From Euzebyella marina (GTDB lineage Bacteria; Bacteroidota; Bacteroidia; Flavobacteriales; Flavobacteriaceae): 64,000 bases of DNA. Below the pieces are notes generated by a model. It was not told the origin of the DNA, did no database searches, and saw only the letters and a list, made by a program, of their open reading frames with translations. Where the stretch lies: positions 558,001 through 622,000 of the forward strand of contig NZ_JACYFK010000001.1 in assembly GCF_014855515.1 (NCBI RefSeq), in the 5' to 3' direction. Shown here one piece after another: positions 8,485 through 16,300 of the stretch (within the stretch, counting starts at the first letter, position 1; the number at the start of each line of letters is the position of its first letter). The position numbers and the translations under genes are program-made.

Positions 8485-9435
8485 TTAATATGTGCTAGCA
8501 TCATTTAATAATTGCAAATCTTCATTTGTTAATTGAATATCTGAAGCCGCAAATAATGTTTCTAAATGGCTCTTTTTAGTAGCGCTAGCCACTGGAGCTC
8601 CAAGATTGGGTTGTGCTAATAACCAAGCAAGTGAAACAGTGGCTTGCGAAGTATTATGTTTTTGAGAAACTTCATCTAGAGCCCTTAATGTCTTAAATCC
8701 TTTCGGATTAAGATATTTCCTGACACTTTCCCCTCGAACACTTTTGCCCAAATCCTTTTCTGATCGATATTTTCCTGTTAAAAATCCCGAGGCCAAAGAC
8801 CAGTATGGAAATACGCTCAAACCATATTTTTCTGCTAAGGGTGCATATTTCGTTTCATAATTTTCTCTCTCCAAAAGATTATAATGTGGTTGTAATGCTT
8901 GATATCGAGGTAATTCATGTTCTTCTGAGGATTTTAAAGACTCCTCAAGTCTTTGAGGAGATAGGTTTGAAGCCGCAATATATCTGACCTTACCTGCCTT
9001 TACCAGTTCGTCATAGGCCTCCAGTGTATCAACGACTGGCGTTTCTTCATCATCAAAATGTGTATAGTAAAGGTCTATATAATCTGTCTTTAAACGCTCC
9101 AAAGACTTATCTACTGACTTTAAAATATGTTTTTTGCTAGTATCCACTGGGTGTATTCCAGTTTCACCACCTACTTTCGTAGCAAGCACAATATTTTCTC
9201 TATTCCCTCTTTCTTTCATCCATTTACCAATTATGGTCTCAGACTGACCCCCTTCGTCATTTTTAACCCAATACGAATACATATCCGCGGTGTCTAAAAA
9301 GTTGTATCCTCTTTCTACAAATGCATCTAAAATTTTAAAGGATTCTTTCTCATCCAAAGTCCATCCAAAAACGTTTCCTCCCAAATTAATTGGTGCAACA
9401 TGAAGGTCAGTATTTCCAATTTGTAACTTTTTCAT
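8485..9435 (-). CDS. Aldo/keto reductase
   Basis: An NADPH-dependent aldo/keto reductase of about 316 residues, cytosolic. The catalytic tetrad is visible: Asp and Tyr in LDTADMYSYW, Lys in LATKVGG, and His in YYTHFDD. The C-terminal barrel ends with the nucleotide-binding SATKKSHLE segment. The reading frame is open further upstream, but the family begins at MKKLQIGNTDL, so I place the start at 9435 (9441 is also possible). That leaves 14 bases after the stop of the metallo-hydrolase gene, consistent with a two-gene operon. The most similar layout is the YghZ/Tas-like group acting on small aldehydes or ketones; the substrate is inferred only to be a carbonyl compound. Confidence 0.92.
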   Translation of the reverse strand: MKKLQIGNTDLHVAPINLGGNVFGWTLDEKESFKILDAFVERGYNFLDTADMYSYWVKNDEGGQSETIIGKWMKERGNRENIVLATKVGGETGIHPVDTSKKHILKSVDKSLERLKTDYIDLYYTHFDDEETPVVDTLEAYDELVKAGKVRYIAASNLSPQRLEESLKSSEEHELPRYQALQPHYNLLERENYETKYAPLAEKYGLSVFPYWSLASGFLTGKYRSEKDLGKSVRGESVRKYLNPKGFKTLRALDEVSQKHNTSQATVSLAWLLAQPNLGAPVASATKKSHLETLFAASDIQLTNEDLQLLNDASTY

Positions 9436-9449
9436 AGCCATATCTTTTA

Positions 9450-10274
9450 TTATTTTCCAATTGATTTTTCCATTAGGATGCGCCAAACATTCATAGGCAG
9501 CCATTCATCATAGTTCTTCCATTCTTTATATTTTGGAAGTTTAACGGTTTCCGGTATTTCAAAAAAAGCTGTTCCTTTATCCAATTCCAGCTGAACAGCC
9601 TCATATAGATCTTTAAAATATTCTTGGACCAAATGCAGATCCTTTCTGGTACCTATAGCTCTAACATGAGACATAAGCAATTTATCAAACTCCAATTCAT
9701 CAATTTTTTCAAGAGAGGATACCCAATTTTGAGGATCAGCATCAGGTAAATAGGCGTAGAGCACTCTGTCTGGAACAACAAGATCTATGGTAAAAACAAT
9801 ATTTTCTTCTGCAAATCTGAAAACCGTCATTCCGTCACCATGATTTCTTCCATAGAAATAAAGTTCCAATTCTTTATTTCCGATTATAATTTCATTTTTC
9901 ATTCCGGTCCAGGTTTCATCGGGTTTTAATACTACCGAATTTGGAGTAATATTCTTAGCTGCCATTTCATGACTAATAATCTTCGTACCTGCCGATTTGA
10001 ATATAGCCGCCCCACTTATATGGTCCCAGTGATTATGGCTATAGAACACGTGACTTATAGGTAAATCTGTAATCTCACGAATAGCCTTCTGGGTCGCCTC
10101 AGCATGATTTTTATTGATGGGATCTATCACCACTACGGAAGAATCTGTGACATAAAATACTGAAAATGTCCTGTCACCAACCATATATAAGTCATCATTC
10201 ACCTTAACAGTATTGTACACTTGCGCTTCTAGAATTCCGGAAACCAATACCAGTAGAAATACCAACTTTTTCAT
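9450..10274 (-). CDS. Secreted metallo-beta-lactamase-fold hydrolase
   Basis: A 274-residue MBL-fold protein with a Sec signal peptide, so periplasmic. Zinc ligands are visible: HNHWDH (the HxHxDH motif), the His in GRNHGDG, the Asp in FTIDLV, and the His in LMSHVRA. The fold is that of class B beta-lactamase and quinoprotein-relay-like hydrolases. Nothing shows that it hydrolyses antibiotics, and environmental members usually do not. It is transcribed just before the aldo/keto reductase gene with a 14-base gap, so the two may handle the same small metabolite on the two sides of the membrane. Confidence 0.88.
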   Translation of the reverse strand: MKKLVFLLVLVSGILEAQVYNTVKVNDDLYMVGDRTFSVFYVTDSSVVVIDPINKNHAEATQKAIREITDLPISHVFYSHNHWDHISGAAIFKSAGTKIISHEMAAKNITPNSVVLKPDETWTGMKNEIIIGNKELELYFYGRNHGDGMTVFRFAEENIVFTIDLVVPDRVLYAYLPDADPQNWVSSLEKIDELEFDKLLMSHVRAIGTRKDLHLVQEYFKDLYEAVQLELDKGTAFFEIPETVKLPKYKEWKNYDEWLPMNVWRILMEKSIGK

Positions 10275-10531
10275 ATCATCAAAAATGGTTAATCAATTTC
10301 ATTTGTACACCCCTATTAACTCTCAGCGAGTCACCAGATATAAATGAGGCTAAAATAATTATCCTATAGATAGATTGCTCAATTTTACCAGAACCAGAAC
10401 ATTTACACCTACACTCTTTTTGAAAATATCCATTTCCAAGATTTTTGCTTTTTCTTCCTTTACAATATCAAAGCAATCTTTCATGGCTAACGATTCAGTT
10501 ATTGCCTAGATTATGTTCTGCAATTAGTACC

Positions 10532-10951
10532 CTACAAGCCCTTAATATTACTTAATGGTCGATTTATCTTTTCAAGAAATGAATTATTATAATCAGCAAA
10601 AAGAAACAAACCCGTAAGGTAAAGTCCATAGAACATTTGTGTACCCACTGCCGACCAATTTCCCTGTAACGAAGAACCAAAAATGAGTATACATATTAGG
10701 ATCGTTCCTGCCATTGAAATGAGCTTGATCCGTAATCCTAAAAGTAAAGTCAACCCAAGTAAGAATTCAATAAAAGGCAGAACAATCGAAAATGGTTCAA
10801 CAATATATAAGGGTAGTACAGTTTCAGAAAACCCTTGAACCATCCCTTCTGAAAATTGATTGATTTTTGGTATTCTCACAATTCCATGCCCTATAAAACT
10901 TACCGCTATTGGTAAACGAGCCAAAGTGTAAGCTGTCGTCTCTTTTTGCAC
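10532..10951 (-). CDS. DoxX-family membrane protein
   Basis: A 139-residue protein with four hydrophobic segments and the DoxX signature arrangement (an early R-x-P plus a G-H-G motif, then EFLLGLTLLLGL). DoxX-like proteins are inner-membrane proteins linked to thiosulfate:quinone oxidation, redox stress or detoxification. The precise role cannot be read from the sequence. It is divergent from the AraC-type regulator across a gap of about 80 bases, making it the natural target of that regulator. Confidence 0.85.
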   Translation of the reverse strand: MQKETTAYTLARLPIAVSFIGHGIVRIPKINQFSEGMVQGFSETVLPLYIVEPFSIVLPFIEFLLGLTLLLGLRIKLISMAGTILICILIFGSSLQGNWSAVGTQMFYGLYLTGLFLFADYNNSFLEKINRPLSNIKGL

Positions 10952-10993
10952 TTTATTCTTTTTTCAAAGTAAACCATTTATCAAGTTACCTCG

Positions 10994-11026
10994 ATTGTAC
11001 TTTTCTATTGATTTATTGTACTTTTC
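10994..11026. promoter_or_regulatory. Two 12-bp direct repeats, 21-bp period (candidate AraC operator)
   Basis: ATTGTACTTTTC occurs at 10994-11005 and again at 11015-11026, exactly two helical turns apart. They end four bases before the ATG of the AraC-type gene and lie in the divergent interval shared with DoxX. AraC-family activators bind direct repeats spaced about 21 bp, so autoregulation and control of DoxX are plausible. Confidence 0.55.
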
Positions 11027-11030
11027 AATC

Positions 11031-11867
11031 ATGAAACGTTATAAACAATTTAACAAATTAGTAGTCAATGATTTCTATACCGATGTATGGAACCATCCCG
11101 CTCACAACCACAACCATTTCGAAATAATATTTATAGCAAAAGGTACTGGAGTGCATTATCTAAACCATAAAGCGATACCTTATAAAACTGGGCACTTATA
11201 TCTCTTGGGGCCAGAGGACGAACATGAATTTAAGGTACATGAAAAAACAAGGTTCATCTATTTTAAATTCACGAAGTTTTATCTGGATACTGATGATGTT
11301 GATAACCCAGCCTTATGGAATAAGGATGTCGATATATTATTAAATTCCGAACAACGTAATAAAGGAAATCTAATTAAACACCCAGAAGATGAAAACCTTA
11401 TTCAAAATCTATTATATCTGATCGTTTCGGAGTATAATAGGAATGTTATACTAAGCCGTAAAATCATTTTTCAATTCTTTAAGGCTTTAGTGGTTATCCT
11501 GAAAAGAAATCTAGTTGAATTTGAATCTAAACGTGTTAGAGATAATATGGGGAGTAAAATAGAAAAGATTCTGGAATATATCGAGTTGAACATTTACGAC
11601 CCAAAAATGCTAACGCATAAAAAGATTGCAGAGTATTTCAACCTTTCCCCTAACTACGTGGGGATATATTTTAAAGAAAAAATGGAAACATCCCTTAAAA
11701 AATATACCCAGGAGTATAGATATGCTTTACTAAAACAGCGGTTGGAAAATGGGCAATCCAACAATAAGCAACTGGCATACGATTTTGGATTTGTTGATGA
11801 AAGCCACCTATATAAATTTATCAAAAAGGTTAGCGGAAAAAAGATTAGAGATCTTAAATATAATTAG
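11031..11867 (+). CDS. AraC-family transcriptional regulator with cupin sensor domain
   Basis: A 278-residue cytosolic regulator. The first about 100 residues form a cupin-like AraC-binding domain (PAHNHNHFEIIFIAKGTG, with the His cluster typical of such pockets). The C-terminal 100 residues form two HTH motifs of the HTH_18 type (KIAEYFNLSPNYVGIYFKE and LAYDFGFVDESHLYKFIKK). I chose the ATG at 11031 because the open frame upstream of it is a low-complexity run containing the direct repeats and would need a TTG start. The gene is divergent from DoxX and the metallo-hydrolase/reductase pair, which it may control. Confidence 0.9.
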   Translation: MKRYKQFNKLVVNDFYTDVWNHPAHNHNHFEIIFIAKGTGVHYLNHKAIPYKTGHLYLLGPEDEHEFKVHEKTRFIYFKFTKFYLDTDDVDNPALWNKDVDILLNSEQRNKGNLIKHPEDENLIQNLLYLIVSEYNRNVILSRKIIFQFFKALVVILKRNLVEFESKRVRDNMGSKIEKILEYIELNIYDPKMLTHKKIAEYFNLSPNYVGIYFKEKMETSLKKYTQEYRYALLKQRLENGQSNNKQLAYDFGFVDESHLYKFIKKVSGKKIRDLKYN

Positions 11868-12142
11868 CAAAATTAAAATGGGCTAAAACATCATTAACGT
11901 TCTTCAAACTCATTATCCCGTAATTTTGCTAAAAATGTAGCTGTTGGTCTCATAGCTTCACTAAATTATTCCACCAACAAATCACGGTGGCACCAATTAA
12001 ACGAATCGAAATCTGCAATTCATATGGAAAAAGCGTCTTGTATAATTCATACTCAAAATCTTAGAGATCATTTTTGAAAAATAAAGCGTTGAATTAAGTC
12101 AATCGATTTTTATCATTCCAGATAAATTGAAAATAGCAATCG

Positions 12143-13801
12143 CTATTCTTTTGATTCATTCTTTTCTTCTGACTGGCTCCCAAATATTTTCATCAATTCT
12201 TCCCTAGGAAACTTCCAATACTCGATATAGGGGTTCTTCTCTACCTTTTTATGGTACTCCTCAATGAATTGTTGATTTAGAGAATCACTGTCGCCGTATT
12301 GACCTCGGAGGGTTTCGAGTTCTTTATGCAACTTGGCCTGTACATCGGCATAGGCCTTTTGATCATACACATTGTTCATTTCTTGAGGATCTTTCTTTAA
12401 ATCATACAATTCCCAAAGGTCCATCTCATAGTAGAAATGGATAAGCTTATATCGGTCGGTGGTTATTCCATAATGTCTTTGTACGACGTGCTCCGATGGG
12501 TGCTCGTAATAGTGGTAATAATGAGCTTCCCTCCAATCATCTGGTGTTTCACCCTTCAATACAGGCACCAGACTTCTCCCCTGCATCTCAGACGGAAATT
12601 CCCCTCCGGCTATATCAATAAAAGTCTCAGCAAAATCCAGATTCGATACTAATTCATTATTGACCGAACCGGCTTCCGTAACTCCCGGCCAGCTAACCAA
12701 CAACGGGGTTTTCAGAGACTGGTCGTACATCCATCGTTTATCGAACCAACCATGCTCGCCTAAATAAAATCCTTGATCGGAAGAATATACGACTATCGTG
12801 TTCTTATCCAAACCTGACTCCTTCAAGTAGTCAAGCAATGCACCAACACTCTTATCTACTGCCGATATACAGGCCATATAATCACGCATGTATCGCTGAT
12901 ACTTATAGCTAACGAGTTCTTTTCCTTGCGGATTGGTTTTTCTGAAATCTTCAAGAATCGGATCATATATTTCTTTCCATTGTGCCTTCTGTGCTTCATT
13001 CATATTGCCAGGAGGATTTTCACTTAGCTTCAAATCGTCCTCCAATCTCATCGCATCGGCAATGGACATATAATTCGCTGCGGCCGCTTCTCTTCGGCCT
13101 TCGTATTCATCAAAGAGGGTGGGCGGTTCGGGGAAGGTCACATCTTCGTACATACCAAGTTCGTTGGGGCCCGGCTGCCATCCACGGTGGGGTGCTTTAT
13201 GCCACATCATCAGCATAAACGGTTGTTCGTCATTTTTGACCGAATCAAGCCAATCCAATGACTTCTCGGTTATGATTTCCGTAGCATAGCCCTCTTCGGT
13301 ATATTCCCCTTCCTGATTTATAAAAACTGGATTGTAGTATAGCCCTTGTCCGGGTAAAATGTCATAGTAGTCGAAACCAGTGGGCGTCCCTCCCAAATGC
13401 AGTTTTCCAATTGTAGCTGTTTTATAGCCAGTTTTCTGAAGAACCTTGGCATACGATTGCTGATCGAAATCAAACTGCGAACCAATCGTGTTGTCAATAA
13501 ATCCATTTAGGTGACTGTATTTTCCGGTAAGAATGGTGGCCCTAGATGGTCCGCATATAGAGTTCGTCACCAAGCAATTGTTAAATCGCATACCTGCTTC
13601 GACAATACGGTCTATATTGGGTGTGGGTGCCAATTTAGCCATAGGCCCACCATAAGCACTTATTGCTTGATAGGCATGGTCATCACTCATAATAAAAATG
13701 ATATTGGGCTTCGCCGGTATTTCCTTTTTTTCAACTGCATCTTTGCAGGAGCTAAGACTAATTGAAATACCCGTTAAGAGAATTAAATAGTTTAACTTCA
13801 T
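12143..13801 (-). CDS. S1-family sulfatase lipoprotein (formylglycine type)
   Basis: A sulfatase of about 552 residues. The signal peptide ends in a lipobox (SLSSC), placing the enzyme in the periplasm or on the outer membrane. The metal site appears as IFIMSDDHAY, and the catalytic motif SICGPSRATILTGK contains the Cys converted to formylglycine. Later features DQGFYLGEHGWFDKR and HKAPHRGW belong to the same S1 core. The NSICGPSRA..KYSHLNGF signature is like that of enzymes acting on 6-O-sulfated hexosamine or hexose, but the substrate is an inference. I chose the ATG at 13801 because the signal peptide starts there; the frame is open upstream for 32 more codons. It lies next to a sigma/SusCD/sulfatase/GH92 locus and probably belongs to it. 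Confidence 0.93.
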   Translation of the reverse strand: MKLNYLILLTGISISLSSCKDAVEKKEIPAKPNIIFIMSDDHAYQAISAYGGPMAKLAPTPNIDRIVEAGMRFNNCLVTNSICGPSRATILTGKYSHLNGFIDNTIGSQFDFDQQSYAKVLQKTGYKTATIGKLHLGGTPTGFDYYDILPGQGLYYNPVFINQEGEYTEEGYATEIITEKSLDWLDSVKNDEQPFMLMMWHKAPHRGWQPGPNELGMYEDVTFPEPPTLFDEYEGRREAAAANYMSIADAMRLEDDLKLSENPPGNMNEAQKAQWKEIYDPILEDFRKTNPQGKELVSYKYQRYMRDYMACISAVDKSVGALLDYLKESGLDKNTIVVYSSDQGFYLGEHGWFDKRWMYDQSLKTPLLVSWPGVTEAGSVNNELVSNLDFAETFIDIAGGEFPSEMQGRSLVPVLKGETPDDWREAHYYHYYEHPSEHVVQRHYGITTDRYKLIHFYYEMDLWELYDLKKDPQEMNNVYDQKAYADVQAKLHKELETLRGQYGDSDSLNQQFIEEYHKKVEKNPYIEYWKFPREELMKIFGSQSEEKNESKE

Positions 13802-14435
13802 AGGTGTATCCTTAGACCTACTAATGTAGGTAATTTTAATGTGGTTTGGTATTGCACTAATTTTTATACTCCATGACAAATTCATGCACCATTCCAATAA
13901 TGGAAAAAGCTATAAAAACACGTATAATCACTAAAAATTCACTTTTTTCAATTGGTTTGGAGAACGAGATTTTTCAAAAAGAAATAAGAGCCATAGTTAA
14001 AAGTCATTAACCGCAATAATGTAATAATTCGTCTGCAAATAGTGAGTGCTATTCAAATGAATTGAAACAAAAATGGAAAACGTAATAACTCCAAAAAAGG
14101 CTTGAAGAATTATAAGTTATAGAAACAACGATTGAAATCAAGAACCATTCTCATTCATTTTAATTTGAGACATATTTCTCGTCAATTGCCATCCTAGTTT
14201 TACAAATAATTACTGCTACCCAAAATAGTCTTTGGCTCCTATGAATAAAAAAAGAAGGTTCTTTTTAGTACGCACAGGTAGAAATTCTTCTTATTGAAAA
14301 GGCATATCACACAAACCCTAAATTATTACATATATAAAAAAATCATATATTTGATGTCTTTGTTGTAAAAAATCAATGGTTAAAATAGTTAATTAACAAT
14401 CAGAATTATTTAGAATTGCAACATTGATTCCTCAT
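13802..14435. other. Divergent intergenic region before the sigma factor gene
   Basis: 634 bases without a convincing gene. On the sulfatase side lies a small perfect hairpin, ACCTAC/GTAGGT, at 13816-13831 in the sulfatase leader. On the sigma side lies a TAnnTTTG element at 14346-14353. The rest is AT-rich, with no ORF that I would trust. Confidence 0.5.
14346..14353 (+). promoter_or_regulatory. Candidate -7 promoter element for the sigma factor gene
   Basis: TATATTTG matches the Bacteroidota -7 consensus TAnnTTTG and lies about 80 bases upstream of the ECF sigma gene. No clear TTG -33 element is seen at the right distance, so support is partial. Confidence 0.4.
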
Positions 14436-15035
14436 ATGGTTAAAATTGAGCAAATAAATCACTACGAAAGTTTAGCTGACCAAGAGGCCTGGAAGGGTTT
14501 GCAGCAAGGCGATTTGAATTCTTTGGGTGAGCTATATGATTTATATGTCGACAAACTTTTTTATATAGGGATCAAGATTATTAACGATCGAAATATCGTA
14601 CAAGATCAAATTCACGATTTGTTTTTAGACTTTTATAAATCTCATGAGAACCTCTCAGATGTTACCAATGTGCAGGGCTATGTAATCACTTGTTTTAAAA
14701 GGCGACTTTACAAACACAATAATTTAAAGGTCAAACATGTAAATGTTATCTGGGACAGTAAAGCCAATAAAATTGCCAACGACTTGAAGTTAGTTTCCTC
14801 CCATGAGGAAAATATTATCAATTCTGAACTACAGATAGAGCGCAATTACAAATTAGAGCGAAAGTTTTCCAAACTAACAGACCATCAAAAAAGTGTTCTA
14901 GAAATGCGCTTCCAAGAAAATAGGTCGTATGAGGAAATTGCCAAATTATTAAATTTATCGGTCTCTTCGGCCCGCACTTTATTATATAGGGCAATAAAAA
15001 CCCTCCGCAACACTTCTCTATCTCTGCTCTTTTAA
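14436..15035 (+). CDS. ECF RNA polymerase sigma-70 factor (FecI-like)
   Basis: A cytosolic sigma factor of about 199 residues. Region 2 spans roughly residues 20-90 (LGELYDLYVDKLFYIGIKI). Region 4 holds the HTH around RSYEEIAKLLNLSVSSART near the C-terminus. This is the size and layout of Bacteroidota ECF factors that pair with a FecR anti-sigma and an STN-bearing SusC. I use the ATG at 14436; a TTG lies four codons earlier. The gene is followed after 104 bases by fecR and then the SusC gene, so it very likely activates the downstream locus when a glycan is bound. Confidence 0.93.
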   Translation: MVKIEQINHYESLADQEAWKGLQQGDLNSLGELYDLYVDKLFYIGIKIINDRNIVQDQIHDLFLDFYKSHENLSDVTNVQGYVITCFKRRLYKHNNLKVKHVNVIWDSKANKIANDLKLVSSHEENIINSELQIERNYKLERKFSKLTDHQKSVLEMRFQENRSYEEIAKLLNLSVSSARTLLYRAIKTLRNTSLSLLF

Positions 15036-15139
15036 TTTTTTTTCATTTATGTGTCTATAACGATAGAGTTTTAGACTCTTATTAATAGACCGGTCAACTT
15101 GATTCTGCAAATAGGGCAGATTATAAGGAACTTATATAG

Positions 15140-16177
15140 ATGAAAACTGACAAAGACAATTCACTAACTGACAAGGAAAAAAGAGCATTGCGTCGCCGTT
15201 TAATGAATTCAGCAACGAATTTGAATAGGAAAAGAAAACGTAATCGATATTACATTCTTTTCGGTACCGCAGCAAGTGTTATACTTCTCTTAGGATTGTT
15301 TTTAGGCAACCACAATAAGGCAGAAAAAGGTTTACAAGATTTTGTGGATAAAACTCCCAGAGTTGATATAAAATCGCTTGATAAAACAACTGTCGTCTTA
15401 GGGGCAGGTGAGAATATTGCTATCGATAGTACGAGTACGGTTCAATATTCGCCCAATGGTTCTTATGTAGATTTTGGAAAGGGAAAGGTTTATAATCAAA
15501 GAGCTGTAGTTAATAAAAAATCTATTTATAATACAATCCTAGTTCCGTATGGAGAACGTTTAGATGTGATTTTATCGGATGGCACTCATGTATGGATCAA
15601 TTCCGGTTCTAAATTAATTTATCCTGCTCAATTTAATGAAAACGATAGGTATAGAGAAGTTTATTTGGAAGGAGAGGCGATTTTTGATGTAGCTCATAAT
15701 ACCCAAAAACCATTTAAGGTGCTTTCTGAAAATCAAGAAATCGAGGTTCTTGGTACTGTTTTCAATGTTTCCGCATACTTGGAAGACGAACATTTAGAGA
15801 CTGTTCTAAAAAGTGGAAGAATCAAGCTTACTTATCTGAAGGATGAATCAAAATCATTTGTAATTCAACCTGGAACACTGTCAAGCCTAAATGTTACAAC
15901 TTTTCAGATTGACAAATATCAAGTTGATGTTGATGATTATTTTGGATGGAGAGAGGGTTATTTAAGTCTTAAACGGGAACCGTTGGACCACATTGTTTCA
16001 AAATTATCTAGATACTACAACGTAGAAATACTAATTGCCGATGAGCAATTATCTAAGGAGACCTTTTCAGGGAAGTTGGATTTAAAGGACAATATCAGCA
16101 AGGTACTTGAGAATATTAAGATGACCACCAAAGTGAAGGTCAATATAGAAAAGGATAAAATTATATTAACCAGATAA
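15140..16177 (+). CDS. FecR-type anti-sigma factor
   Basis: A 345-residue inner-membrane protein: a short basic cytoplasmic segment, one membrane helix near residues 33-52, then a periplasmic FecR domain (VPYGERLDVILSDGTHVWIN, LEGEAIFDVAHN, EVLGTVFNVSAY). It ends with a C-terminal DUF4974-like region (LDHIVSKLSRYYNVEI). In this family the protein holds its ECF sigma inactive and is relieved by contact with the STN domain of the cognate SusC. That partner is encoded immediately downstream and does carry an STN domain, so the complete three-part relay is present. Confidence 0.94.
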   Translation: MKTDKDNSLTDKEKRALRRRLMNSATNLNRKRKRNRYYILFGTAASVILLLGLFLGNHNKAEKGLQDFVDKTPRVDIKSLDKTTVVLGAGENIAIDSTSTVQYSPNGSYVDFGKGKVYNQRAVVNKKSIYNTILVPYGERLDVILSDGTHVWINSGSKLIYPAQFNENDRYREVYLEGEAIFDVAHNTQKPFKVLSENQEIEVLGTVFNVSAYLEDEHLETVLKSGRIKLTYLKDESKSFVIQPGTLSSLNVTTFQIDKYQVDVDDYFGWREGYLSLKREPLDHIVSKLSRYYNVEILIADEQLSKETFSGKLDLKDNISKVLENIKMTTKVKVNIEKDKIILTR

Positions 16178-16220
16178 ACCAAATACTCAAATGCTTATGA
16201 AGTAATAGTCAAATAAAAAA

Positions 16221-16246
16221 CCAGCAAGTGCGCCAACACTTACTGG
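16221..16246. terminator. Hairpin between fecR-like and SusC genes
   Basis: CCAGCAAGTG (16221-16230) pairs with CACTTACTGG (16237-16246) with one mismatch and a six-base loop. The T-run lies on the minus-strand side (six A precede it on the plus strand), so it would terminate antisense transcription best. On the plus strand it could be an RNA-processing or stability hairpin at the SusC 5' end. Confidence 0.45.
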
Positions 16247-16300
16247 CTGATATTAGAATTATCGCTACTAACAATAATTAACTAATTGAATAACAAAATT

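Noticed and set aside
9450-10274. Antibiotic-resistance beta-lactamase
   Set aside because: The metal motif is present, but MBL-fold proteins of this kind are diverse and the neighbours are metabolic, so resistance is unsupported.
10359-10484. 41-codon minus-strand ORF (MKDCFDIVKEEK...) between the metallo-hydrolase and DoxX genes
   Set aside because: It is too short, with no ribosome-binding site and no family match; it is probably chance or a fragment.
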